Of a DNA stretch of 45,871 nucleotides, positions 8,117 through 29,600 are shown piece by piece. Where the stretch lies: contig NZ_BAUA01000040.1 in assembly GCF_000710915.1 (NCBI RefSeq), positions 1-45,871 of the forward strand, read 5' to 3'. The first letter of the stretch is position 1; each line of letters begins with the position of its first letter. The notes below the pieces were generated by a model. The model did no database searches. It was not told where the DNA came from and was given only the letters and a program-made list of their open reading frames with translations. Source of the DNA: Nocardia brasiliensis IFM 10847 (lineage in GTDB: Bacteria; Actinomycetota; Actinomycetes; Mycobacteriales; Mycobacteriaceae). Position numbers and translations under genes: made by a program.

Positions 8117-11100
8117 GTGACCGCATTCTCCCTTCGTGACGACGACATCGCGATCGTCGGCATCGGCGCCCGGTTCCCGGACGCGCCGGATCTGGCGCGG
8201 TTCCGCGCCAACCTCGCGGCCGGGCGCGACTCGATCGGTCCCATGCCGGAGGCCAGGGCCGAGGCCACGGCGCTGGACCGCGGCGTCGACTACCTGCCGA
8301 TGGGCCATCTCACCGACATCCACAGCTTCGACTACGCCTTCTTCGGTCTGTCCAAACGCGAAGCCGCCCTGATGGATCCGCAGCAGCGGATCGCATTGGA
8401 ATTGGCACACCTGGCGATCGAGGACGCGGGCTACGCGCCCGATACCCTGCGCGAGGCGACATCCGCGGTGGTGTTCAGCGCGCCGATGCCGAGCTACCAC
8501 GCGATGGCGGTGGACCCGGGCGCGCTGAGCATGCTCGGCAACCTGCCTTTCGCCACACCCGCCCGGATCGCGCACCTGCTCGGTTTGACCGGCCCGTGCT
8601 ACGCCATCGAGAGCGGCTGCAATTCCTCACTCGTCGCCGTCCATCACGCCTGCCGCGAGTTGCGCTGCGGCGAAGCGGAATACGCGCTCGCGGGTGGAGT
8701 CAGCGTGCGCGCGGGCGGCACCCCCCGGTGGACCGCGCAGACGATGACCGAGATCGCCTCGCCCAGCGGTCAGGTGCGCGCGTTCGACGCCGACGCCGAC
8801 GGTACGGTGCCGGGCGAGGGCGGTGCGGCCCTGCTGCTGACCACGTTGGCGCGGGCCCGCGCCGATCGCGCGCCGGTCTACGCCGTCATCCGGGGTAGCG
8901 CGGTGCTGCACAACGGCCACTCCGCGGTCACCATCAGCACGCCGAGCGCGGCCGCGCAGGCCCGGGTCATCCAGCGGGCCTGGCGCAATGCGGCGGCCGA
9001 TCCCGCCGACGCCGGATACATCGAAGCGCACGGCTCCGCGACCCGCCTCGGCGATGCGGTGGAACTCGAAGGTCTGCGCGCCGCGTTCGCCGGACGGCCC
9101 GAATCGCTGCCGATCGGCTCGGTGAAAACCAATATCGGCCACCTCGACCACGCGGCCGGGGTCACGGGCTTGGTCAAGGCGGTGCTGTCCGTTGCGGACG
9201 GCGTGTTGTTCCCGTCCCTGCATTTCCACCGTCCTACCGGGGATCTCGACTTGGCGGCCGCCGGTATCGAGGTGCTCACCCGCGGGCGGGTGTGGGCCGG
9301 CGAGAAACCACGTCTGGCGGGGGTCAGTTCGTACAGTCTCGGCGGCGCCAACGCCCATTGCGTTGTCCAGCAGGCACCCGAACGGCCGGCGCTCGAAGCG
9401 GCACTACCGCGTCCTCGCCTCGTCGGGGTGTCCGCACGGACGCCGGAAACGCTCACCGAGCTGTGCCGCGAACTGGCAGCACACCTTCGGGCAAAGACGG
9501 TCGAATTGCCGGATGTAGCCTTCACCCTGGGCCACGGCCGTCGACACTTCGCGCAGCGCCTCGCTGTGATCGCCGGCAGCACAGCCGAAGTCGCCGAACA
9601 ACTCGGTTCGCTCGGTCCCGCCGTCGCGGCGGATCGGGAGCCGTTGGCCGCGCCACGCGTCGCGCTCCTGCTCTCGCCCGGTGCGCGACCGGTAGGTCAG
9701 GAGACCGCGCCGCTGCCCGGACAGATCCCCGCCGTCGGGGCGGTCGCCGAGGTGCTCGGCGGTCAACTCGCCATGCACAACCGGCTGCGGGCGAGCGGTA
9801 TTCGATTCGCGGCCGTACTGAGCGGGGGAGCGTCCAAGTTCTTGTCCCGCGCACTGCTCGGATCGACGGCACCGGTCGACCCAGTCGAATTGGCCGCGGC
9901 AGCGGACGACCCGGCGGTGGACCGCGCGCGACTGCTCGTCGCCGCAGAGACGCTGCTGCGCGAGGGACCGGTCGTCTTCGTCGATCCGAGCACCGACGGC
10001 ATGCTCGGACGTTTCCTCGCCGAGGATCTGGCGGGCCGCTCCGACGCACGGATCGTCTTCGGCACTGCGGAATCGGACCTGCTCGGGTTGCTCGGTCGCC
10101 TCTACGAACACGGCCTCGACCTCGATTGGGCCGGGGTGAACGGCGACGACGGCCACCGCGTGCGCTTGCCCGGACATCCATTGCACGGCACCAGGTGCTG
10201 GGTCGAGCTGCCGTCGTCGGCGCGGTTCACCGCGCCGGAGGTGGCGGTCGTCGCGCCTACCGCTCCTACGGATCCGACGCTCTGGTTGCGCGAGGTACTG
10301 CGCGAACTGCTGCATACCGAGTCCGAAATCGGTTTGGACGACGACTATTTCGATCTCGGCGGCAACTCGATCATCGCCGTGCAATTGGTCGAACGTGTCG
10401 CCGAGAGCTACGGCTTCCGCCCCAAGCTGCTCGAAGTCTACGAAAAGCCCAGGGTGGCCGATTTCGCCGAGATGCTGCGTGGTCGCGCCGATCTCGCAGC
10501 AGCTGAGACCGGCGCGCCCGCCCGCGACGTACCGCCGATCACGCGCACCGACGAGCTGGTCATGTCGCCGGGGCAGGAACGCATGTGGTTCCACCACCAG
10601 CTCGTGCCGGACACCACCCTGTACAACTACCCGGTGGTCAACGTCCTGCGCGGCGCGTTCGACTTCGCCGCGATCAAGGGCACTTTCGAGGACTTCGCCG
10701 CGCGGCACGAACCGCTGCGCTACAACCTCGTGGAGGTCGACGGCTTGCCCGTGGTGCGGGTGCGCCCTTCGCTCGGCGAGTTCTTCCGGCTCGCCGACGT
10801 CTCCGCCGCGCCAGACCCGGTGGCGGCAGGACGCGCGCTGATCCGGGAGGCCGCGACCGCACCGTTCGACCTGGCGCGGGACCCTCTGGTCCGGGTGCTG
10901 GTGGTGACGCTGGCCCCGGAAACGCATGTGCTGCAGGTGACCTGCCATCACTGCGTCACCGATGGGGCCACGCCGGGCATTCTGGCCCGGGAGATCCCGC
11001 TGCTCTACGCAGCCCGTCAGGAGGGGCGGGCGGCCGAGCTGGAGCCGCTGCCGGTGCGCTATCGCGACTATGCGCGCTGGCACCGCGACCTCCTCGACTC

Positions 11101-12442
11101 CGGCGCTCTCGACCATGAACTGGCGTACTGGACGACCCTGCTGCGCGACGCTCCGAAACTGCAGCTGCCCACCGATTTCCCGCGCCCGAAGCGCAAGACC
11201 TTCGTCGGCGACCTGGAGCCGTTCACGGTCACGGCCCCACTGCTCGCGCAGGCCCGGGTGGTCGCCAAACGCGAATCGGTCTCGCTGTTCGTGGTCTTGC
11301 TGTCGGCGTTCTACCTGCTGCTGGCGCGGCGCAGCGGGCAGCGCGACCTCGTGGTCGGCACACCGACGACCGGACGCGCTCGGCGTGAGCTGGAAGGGCT
11401 GATCGGCTTTTTCAACAGCACCGTCGCGCTGCGGGCCAACCTGTCCGGACCCGCGACGCTGGCCGACCTGCTCGCCCGGGTGCGCGCGATCGTGCTCGGC
11501 GCCTTGGAGAATCAGGAGATCCCCTTCGAGCGGGTGGTCAACGCGCTCGACGATCAGCGGGATCTTTCGCGTACACCGCTTTTCGACGTGCTCTATGTGC
11601 ATCAGGAACTCAGCGGCACCGCCAACCCGCTCGGCACCGGCGAGACGGAGTTCTTCGACCTGGATCACTCGATCCACAATGCGTTCGGCGGATTGCCCTC
11701 CGGGACAGCGAAATTCGATCTCAGCCTGATCACCTACGACCGCAGTGACGACCAGGACATGCTGGCCTGTTTCGAGTACAGCACCGAGTTGTTCACCCAG
11801 CGCACGGCGGCGGGTTTCGCGACCACCTACCTGGAGATCCTCACCGAGCTCGTCGAATCGGCGCCGGATCGGTCGATCGACGAACTCGCCGCCGCGCCGG
11901 TGCCTTCGGATGGTGCTGTCACCGACCATATTTCGCCACTGGATGTTCCGACTGATCGACCGAGAAGTCAGAGCCCCGTGCGATACACCACGGACACGGT
12001 GTACCAACCACTCGACGCCGAACACGGCGACGACGTGCTGCTCGCCGCGTGGGTGGCGCTGCTGAGCTGGTACGCGGGCGCCGACCAGGTGCCGGTGGGG
12101 CTGGCGGCGGGTGTGGTCCGGATCGAGCTGGCCGACGAGCCGGACGGGGCCGAGTTGATCGAGCGGTCCGCGGCGGCACTGGCAGAACCGCCAGGCCGGC
12201 CGGGTGACCCGGCGATCCGCTATCGGACTGCCCCCACGGCGGTGACGGAGCTGGCGCTGGACCGCGGCGCCGACGGCACCGCCCTGGAATTGACCTACGC
12301 GAAGGAACTTTTCGATGAATCGACGGTGCGGGAGATGGCCGCGGATCTCGTCCGGCTGGTGCGCGGACTGCTCGCGACTCCGGCGGAACCAGTGCCTGAT
12401 ATCGCCCTGCGCTGCGTCGCGGAAGCCGAGGTGACCCGATGA
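8117..12442 (+). CDS. Hybrid PKS/NRPS: KS - degenerate AT - T - C - partial C
   Basis: 1441 residues. The ketosynthase (8-418) has the full triad: Cys168 in ESGCNSSLVAVH, His305 in EAHGSATRLGD and His342 in KTNIGHL. The KS-AT linker (430-505) and post-AT linker (660-698, ending LPGHPLHGTRCW) are present. The acyltransferase core between them is only about 130-145 residues, and its GHSxGE site reads SGGASK (569-574), so the serine is lost. A carrier follows (Ser751, LGGNS), then a complete condensation domain (about 814-1255, HHCVTDG at 944-950). A last 180 residues resemble only the C-lobe half of another condensation domain. No KR, DH or ER is visible. It should condense the A-T-bound aminoacyl starter with hydroxymalonyl, supplied in trans. 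GTG start with GAGG 5 nt upstream. Confidence 0.88.
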   Translation: MTAFSLRDDDIAIVGIGARFPDAPDLARFRANLAAGRDSIGPMPEARAEATALDRGVDYLPMGHLTDIHSFDYAFFGLSKREAALMDPQQRIALELAHLAIEDAGYAPDTLREATSAVVFSAPMPSYHAMAVDPGALSMLGNLPFATPARIAHLLGLTGPCYAIESGCNSSLVAVHHACRELRCGEAEYALAGGVSVRAGGTPRWTAQTMTEIASPSGQVRAFDADADGTVPGEGGAALLLTTLARARADRAPVYAVIRGSAVLHNGHSAVTISTPSAAAQARVIQRAWRNAAADPADAGYIEAHGSATRLGDAVELEGLRAAFAGRPESLPIGSVKTNIGHLDHAAGVTGLVKAVLSVADGVLFPSLHFHRPTGDLDLAAAGIEVLTRGRVWAGEKPRLAGVSSYSLGGANAHCVVQQAPERPALEAALPRPRLVGVSARTPETLTELCRELAAHLRAKTVELPDVAFTLGHGRRHFAQRLAVIAGSTAEVAEQLGSLGPAVAADREPLAAPRVALLLSPGARPVGQETAPLPGQIPAVGAVAEVLGGQLAMHNRLRASGIRFAAVLSGGASKFLSRALLGSTAPVDPVELAAAADDPAVDRARLLVAAETLLREGPVVFVDPSTDGMLGRFLAEDLAGRSDARIVFGTAESDLLGLLGRLYEHGLDLDWAGVNGDDGHRVRLPGHPLHGTRCWVELPSSARFTAPEVAVVAPTAPTDPTLWLREVLRELLHTESEIGLDDDYFDLGGNSIIAVQLVERVAESYGFRPKLLEVYEKPRVADFAEMLRGRADLAAAETGAPARDVPPITRTDELVMSPGQERMWFHHQLVPDTTLYNYPVVNVLRGAFDFAAIKGTFEDFAARHEPLRYNLVEVDGLPVVRVRPSLGEFFRLADVSAAPDPVAAGRALIREAATAPFDLARDPLVRVLVVTLAPETHVLQVTCHHCVTDGATPGILAREIPLLYAARQEGRAAELEPLPVRYRDYARWHRDLLDSGALDHELAYWTTLLRDAPKLQLPTDFPRPKRKTFVGDLEPFTVTAPLLAQARVVAKRESVSLFVVLLSAFYLLLARRSGQRDLVVGTPTTGRARRELEGLIGFFNSTVALRANLSGPATLADLLARVRAIVLGALENQEIPFERVVNALDDQRDLSRTPLFDVLYVHQELSGTANPLGTGETEFFDLDHSIHNAFGGLPSGTAKFDLSLITYDRSDDQDMLACFEYSTELFTQRTAAGFATTYLEILTELVESAPDRSIDELAAAPVPSDGAVTDHISPLDVPTDRPRSQSPVRYTTDTVYQPLDAEHGDDVLLAAWVALLSWYAGADQVPVGLAAGVVRIELADEPDGAELIERSAAALAEPPGRPGDPAIRYRTAPTAVTELALDRGADGTALELTYAKELFDESTVREMAADLVRLVRGLLATPAEPVPDIALRCVAEAEVTR

Positions 12443-13270
12443 ACGGAGTGGTCGCGGTGATCGGCGCGGGAACCATGGGAGCCGGTATCGCGCAGTGTCT
12501 GGCTCAGGTGGGCCGGGAGGTCGTGGTAGTCGAGCCCGACCCCGCCGCCGTCGAGCGCGCGCGGCGCGGCCTCGGCGAATCGGTGCGTTTGGCGCTGCTG
12601 CTCGGGCACGGTGACCGCGGGATCGCGCGCGAAGCCGTCCGCCGGGTGCGGTGGGTCGCGCGCATCGAGGAGTTGGGCGAGGTGGAGTTCGTCATCGAAT
12701 GCGTCACCGAGCGCATCGAACTCAAGGAGCGGCTGTTCGGCGAGCTCGATCGCCGGTGCCCCGCGGAGGCCGTCCTCGCCTCCTGCACCTCCGCGATCCC
12801 GATCGCACGGCTGGCCGCCGCCACCGACCGCCCGGACCGGGTGCTCGGCCTGCACTTCATGAATCCCGCGCCGCTGACCGAGGCGGTGGAAGTCGTGCGC
12901 GGCGCGCAGACGTCGGCCTCGACGCTGGACCGGGCGCGGAGTCTGCTTGCCGAACTCGGTAAAACCGCCATCGTGGTCGGCGACCGCGCCGGCTTCGTGT
13001 TGAACCGTTTGCTCATGCTGAGCATCGCCGAGGCCGCCGACACGCTCGGCACCGGGACCGACGCCGAGACCGTGGACGCGCTCTTCGAGCAGTGCCTCGG
13101 GCATCGGATGGGTCCGCTGCGCACCGCCGACCTGATCGGCCTCGACAACGTGGCCGACACCATCGCCGTACTGCGGCAAGAGACCGGCGCGCAACACTAT
13201 CGGGTGCCGCCCGCCCTCGCGGCGCTGGTCGCCGCCGGACACTTCGGTCGCAAGACCGGGCAGGGATTTC

Positions 13271-13284
<14 letters not shown>
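12439..13284 (+). CDS. fkbK: FkbK-like 3-hydroxyacyl dehydrogenase
   Basis: 281 residues of the 3-hydroxyacyl-CoA dehydrogenase family. The Rossmann motif is GAGTMGAG near the N-terminus. The catalytic pair is visible as His in GLHFMNPAPL and Glu in CVTERIELKE, and the C-terminal domain ends in GRKTGQGFHDY. In FkbK-type enzymes the substrate is glyceryl-ACP, oxidised at C3 before the FkbI-like enzyme acts. The gene starts in an ATGA overlap with the PKS gene, and its last 14 bases overlap the next NRPS gene. It lies apart from the other three pathway genes (2881-6258) but in the same operon, which supports a shared role. Confidence 0.85.
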
Positions 13285-23679
<10,395 letters not shown>

Positions 23680-23683
<4 letters not shown>

Positions 23684-26600
23684 CCGCCAGGCTGCCGCTC
23701 ACCGGGGCACAGCAGCACGTCTGGGTCGCGCAGCGACTCGACGAGTCCGGACTCCGGTTCGTTGTCGGCGGCTATGTGCGCCTCCGCAGCGCGCTCGACG
23801 AGACGGCGTTCGAGCGAGCGCTGCGCATCGTGGTCGCCGGAGCGGAGTCGATCAGGGTGTACTTCGACGAGCAGCCCGGCGGTGCGGTCACCCAGGTGCT
23901 CGCGGAGCTTGTGGACTGGCCGTTGCGCCGCTGCAGTTTTCGCGACGCATCGGATCCGCACGCCGAGGCGCGTGCGTACATGGAGGCCGCACTGGAACGG
24001 CCTTTCGATCTCGCCCGGGCACCGCTGTTCGAACATCACCTGATCGATCTCGGCGCCGAAGGCACCGTCTGGTTCCTCCGCGGCCATCACCTGGTGCTCG
24101 ACGGTGCCGCGTCGGTCGCGATGATCCGGCGGGTGGCCGATGTCTATACCGCGCTGATCGACCGAAAGCCGGTCGCGGAAAACATCTTCGACCGGGTGAC
24201 CGACCTGGTCGAAGCGGACGAACGGTACCGCGGGTCGCCGAGGTTCGCCGCGGACCGGCAGTTCTGGGCGCGGCGACTGGCTGTGGCCGGGCCGGACGAC
24301 GCGCCACTGTTCGCCGGGGCGCCGTCGACCGTCGTGTCCGCCCGGTACATCAGGCAGCCCGGCGTCCTCGGCGCCGCGGCGTGGCAGGCGCTGCGGGCGC
24401 GCGCCGACGCGTCGGGAATCGCTTGGCCCGCTTGGGTGCTCGCGGCGATCGCGATACTGTTGCACGCCGATTCCGGGGCGCGTACGGTCACCCTTCGTCT
24501 CGCCGTGCCCGCGAAGCGTTCCCGTACCGCGCTCGGTGTGACCTCGAATCTCCTGCCACTGCGTATCCCGGTGGACCCGTCGGCGACCGTCGGCGAGCTG
24601 ATCCGTGCACTGCGTGCCGAAATGCTGATCGTGCTGCGCCATCAGCATTTCCAGTACGCAGACATGCGGGCCGACCTCGTCGCGGCCGGCGTGGATCCCG
24701 GTGTCCTCGGCCCCGCCGTCAACGTGCTGCCGTTCCAGAAAGGCATCCGGTTCGGTGCGGAAACGGCCACGCTGCACCATATCTCGGGCGGTGGCTCCGA
24801 CGAGCTGGTCATCGGGATACAGGACGACGGCGGACCGGAGCCGGGTGTGACGCTGGAATCGAGCACAGCGCGCTACACCGAGGCCGATCTCGCCGCCCAT
24901 CAGCACCGTCTGGTCGTGGCGATCGAGGCGCTGAGCACGGCACCGGACGAACTCCCGCTGGGGCGACTGCGGTTCGCGCCGGACCCCGTGGGCGCGGCAG
25001 TCGTCACCGCGGTGCCCGAAACGCTGCTCGACCGGTTCGAAAGAACCGTGGCCGCCCATCCCGGCAAGACGGCGGTCGTGCACGGCGGCGAGTCGCTCAC
25101 CTACGCCGAACTCGACGCACGGGCACGGCGGCTGGCCCGTGCCTTGGCCGGATATGGCGCGGGCCCAGGGGAGTTCGTCGTTCTCGCGCTGCCGCGCTCG
25201 GTGGATTTGATCGTCGCGGTGGTCGCGGTGCTGTATTCGGGCGCGGCCTACGTTCCGCTGGACCCCGGCTATCCGGAGCAGCGGCTGCGGGGGATCATCG
25301 ATGACGTGGCTCCCGTGGTGGTCCTCACCGGAGACGGTGTCGCGCTGCCGGAAGGCCTCATCACCGTGCCGGTGCTGCGACTGGCCGACGCGGCCGAGGC
25401 ACCCGTCGCGACCGCGATCCGGCCCACCGCGCGGCAGCCCGCCTACGTCATCTACACCTCCGGTACCACGGGCCCGCCGAAGGGCGTGGTCGTGACGCAC
25501 GCGAATGTCGTCGCGCTCCTCACGGCGACCGAGTCCTGGTTCGAGTTCGACCCCAACGACGTCTGGACCCTCTTCCACGCCGCCGTTTTCGACTTCTCGG
25601 TATGGGAGATGTGGGGAGCGCTGTGCCAGGGCGGCACCCTCGTGGTCGTCGACACCGACGTGGCGCGCGACCCGGACGCGTTTCTCGAGCTGCTGGTGGC
25701 ACAGCGCGTTACGGTGCTGAGCCAGACGCCGACCGCGTTCGGCACGCTGGTCGACGCCACCGCAGCCCGTCCCGCACTCGGCGAGCGGCTCGCGCTGCGC
25801 TACATCGTCTTCGGTGGTGAACCGGTGGAGCCGTGGCGAGTGACGGAATGGTGGTCGAGGCCGGCCATGCGGCTGCCGCGCCTGGTCAACATGTACGGCA
25901 TCACCGAAACGACGATCATCAGTACCTGGACCCCCTTGACCGAGCCGGTCTCCGCCCGCGATATCGGCACTCCCATACCGGGCACCGCGACGTACGTCCT
26001 CGATGCGGCGTTGCGGCCCTGTGCGCCGGGAGTGCCCGGCGAGCTGTACGTGGCCGGCGCGGGCGTCGCGGCGGGATACCTGCGCAGTCCGGGACGCACC
26101 GCGACACGGTACCTCGCCGACCCCTTCGGGAATTCCGGCGGACTGATGTATCGCAGCGGCGACGTGGTGCGCTGGAACGCCGCCGGGACGCTGGACTATC
26201 TCGGCCGGGCGGATCGGCAGCTGAAGGTCCGCGGGTTCCGGCTCGAGCCCGGCGAAATCGAGGCCGCCCTGTGCGCCCAGCCGGGGGTGCGCGCCGCGGC
26301 GGTGCCCGCCATGCCGGACCGGCGGTTCGTCGCTTTCGTCACGGGTGCACACCTCGATGCCGCCGCTCTGCGGGGCGGGATCGCGAAACTACTGCCCGCG
26401 CACGCGCTTCCGTCCGCGATCGTCATCGTGGATGCGATACCGACCACGGTGAACGGCAAAGTCGATGAGCCGAGACTGCGTGCTCTGGCCGCGCGCGGCA
26501 ACGGAGGGGGTACGCCGCCGCGTACCGACGTCGAGGCCCGGCTGCACGCGCTGTTCGTGGCGGTACTCGGGCACGAGGGCGTCGGCGTCGACGACGGATT

Positions 26601-29600
26601 CTTCGCATCCGGCGGTGACAGCATCCTCGCCATTCGTCTGGCGGACCGGGCGCGGGCCGCGGGTCTGTCCGTGTCGTCACGAGATGTGGTCGAGCATCAG
26701 ACAATCCGTGCGCTGGCCGAGGTGGTCGCGGCGAACGGACCCGTCGTCCCGGTCGCGACGAGCCCCGCGACCGACGGACGGCTTCCGGTGACGCCCTTGC
26801 AATCCGGCATGCTGTTCCACTCCCTGTACGAAGGTGGTGACGGCGACGACCCCTACCTCGTCCAAGTGGAGCTGAGCCTGCGTGGCACTCTCGACGCGGA
26901 GCGGCTGCACGCCTGCGTGCGCCGACTGTGCGTGCGGCATCCCCATCTCCTGGGACATTTCGTGCTCGACGAGAGCACCCGACCGCGGTACGAGATCCGC
27001 GACGATCTCGAACCACGCTGGCGGGTGGTCGATCTTCTCGATGCGGCGCACGTGGAGCAGGACATCGCCGTGGTGCGGGCCGAGGGACGCCCGCATCGAT
27101 CCGCTCGCCGGGCCGCTGTTCGCGGTGAGCCTGGTGCGCACCGCGCCGAGCCGCTCGACCTTGCTGGTGAGCCACCATCACGCGCTGCTCGACGGTTGGT
27201 CGCTGGGCATTTTGCTGCGCGAGTTGTTGCTCGGCTACGCGGGCGTGGAATTGCCGCCCGCCGTGCGTATCCGCCGCTTTCTGGACTGGTCGGCGGCGCA
27301 GGATCAGGACAGTGCCCGGCGGGCCTGGGCGGTCGCGCTGGACGGCGTGGAACCGAGCAAGGTGGCGCGGCCCGGCCTGGAGCGCTGGCACCGGCCTGTC
27401 GAACGCAGCTTCGAGATGCCCGCCACCATGGTCACCGCGCTGCGCGAACGGGCTGCCGAGCACGGCCTCACCGTCAACTCTCTGACGCAGACTCTGTGGG
27501 CGTTGACGCTGGCCACCCTCACCGGCGGCGACGATATCGTCTTCGGCATCACCGTGTCCGGCCGCGACGGCGGCGACCTGGGCGAGGCCATCGGTCTCCT
27601 GATGAACACCGTGCCGCTGCGGGCGCGCGTGAAACCCGGTGAGACGCCACTGGATCTGGCCGTGCGGATGCACCGTGAGCGGGTGGCGCTGCTGGCGCAC
27701 GATCATCTAGGCCTGCCCGAGGTGCTCGCGGCGGCCGGCGCCACCGACCTGTTCGACACCTCGCTGGTCTTCGAGAATTTCCCCCTCGACACCGCCCTGT
27801 TCGACCAGCCGGACGCGGATTTCGCGGTCGATGCCGTCGAAGTCCGTGGCGGCACGCACTTTCCGCTCACCGTGGTCGTCGTCCCCGGTGCCGAGCGACT
27901 GACCTTTCGGATCGCCGCGCAGCTCGAGCGGATCGACGGTCTCACCGATCTCGACGAGCTGTGGTCGTGGATGCTCGCCGCCGCGCGTGCGTTGACGGCG
28001 GTGCCGCAACCACGGTGGGGGCGGGTCGGTTTGCTCCCGCCCGCCCGGCACGCCGAGTTGCTCGCCGCCGGGCGGGGCCGTGCGACCGCGCTCGTCGACG
28101 CCGGTATCGCAGCGTGTTTCGAGTCCCACGTACGGGCCACGCCGGACGCTGTCGCGGTCTGGTGGGACGAAAAGGAGTTCAGCTACACCCAGATCAACGC
28201 TCGTGCCAATCAGGTCGCGCGATCGCTGCGCGAGCGGGGCGTGGGACCCGGCGTTCCGGTCGCCATCGCCCTGCCGCGCTCGATCGACCTGGTGGTGGCC
28301 TTTCTCGCGCTCGCCAAACTGGGCGCGGTCTGCGTGCCGCTCAGCGAGCGCTATCCCCCCGACCATGTGGCGCGGCTGTTGCGCTTCACCGGAACCGAAT
28401 TGGTGCTGCGCGAACTCGATGCCGGGTACTGCGGCGACGACAGCGATCTCGATATCGCCGTCGCCCCGGACGCGATCGCTTCACTCATGTTCACGTCCGG
28501 CTCGACCGGGGTGTCCAAGGGCGTGGAAGTGACGCACCGGAATATCGTGACGCGGGCGCGCGATCGGGTCGGTGACCACGCGGGGCATGCGCGTGTGCTG
28601 CTGCACCTGCCCTACACCTGGGACATGGTGGTGTACGAGCTGTGGCTGCCCCTGCTGACCGGCCGTACCGTGGTGATCGCGAAACCCGGCGTGCTCGATG
28701 TGCACGATTACGCCGAGGTACTCCGCGCCGGCCGGGTCACCTCGATGTTGTTGTCCACCGGGCTGTTTCATCTCCTGGCCGAACGGATTCCGGCGGAACT
28801 GTCCCGGCTGCCGCAGCTCGCGGTCGCGGGTGACGTGCTGTCCCCGCAGGCCGTCGCGGCGGTGCGGCGTGGTGCGCGCCCGTCGATAGTGACCAATCTG
28901 TACGGGCCGGTCGAGGCGACCTGTTTCGCGCTGAGTTACCCGATTGCGGCGGACGCGTCGCCGGAGCGCCCGGTCCCGATCGGTCGTCCGGCCGACAATA
29001 CGCGGGTGGCGCTGCTCGATTCGGCCCTGCGGCCGGTGCCGACCGGAGTGACCGGCGAGATCTACCTGTCCGGCGCGGGTATGGCCAACGGCTACCACCG
29101 GGCGCCTGCCCAGACCGCCGCACGGTTCGTCGCCGATCCCCACGGCCGACCCGGTGAGCGCATGTACCGCACCGGCGATCTCGGTCGCTGGGATGCCGAC
29201 GGCCTGCTGCACTTCCTCGGCCGGGCCGACCGCCAGGTGAAGGTCAACGGCTTTCGCGTCGAGCCGGGGGAAGTGGAGGCGGTGCTGCGGCGCGAACCCG
29301 GCGTCACCGCGGCGGTGGTCACGACGCGACGGACCGGACTGGGCCAGTCGCTGATCGCGCACGTCGTCGGTCCTGATGCGGTCGACGTCGCCGGGCTGCG
29401 CACCCGATTGGGCGCGACACTGCCGTCCTACCTGGTGCCCTCGGCGATCGTGCCGATGCGTGCCCTGCCGTTGACCCCCACCGGCAAGGTCGACGTCGGT
29501 GCGCTGCCGCTGCCCCGCGCGGCGGACCCGCTGCCCGCGTCCACGCCTCGGCAGCAGGTCATCGCGGCATCGTTCGCGGAGGCGCTCGGCATGGCCGAGG

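Noticed and set aside
9404..12025. Long minus-strand open frame (873 codons) opposite the PKS/NRPS gene
   Set aside because: High GC content keeps antisense frames open. The translation is rich in Arg/Gly/His without domain motifs, and the plus strand has clear KS, T and C motifs.
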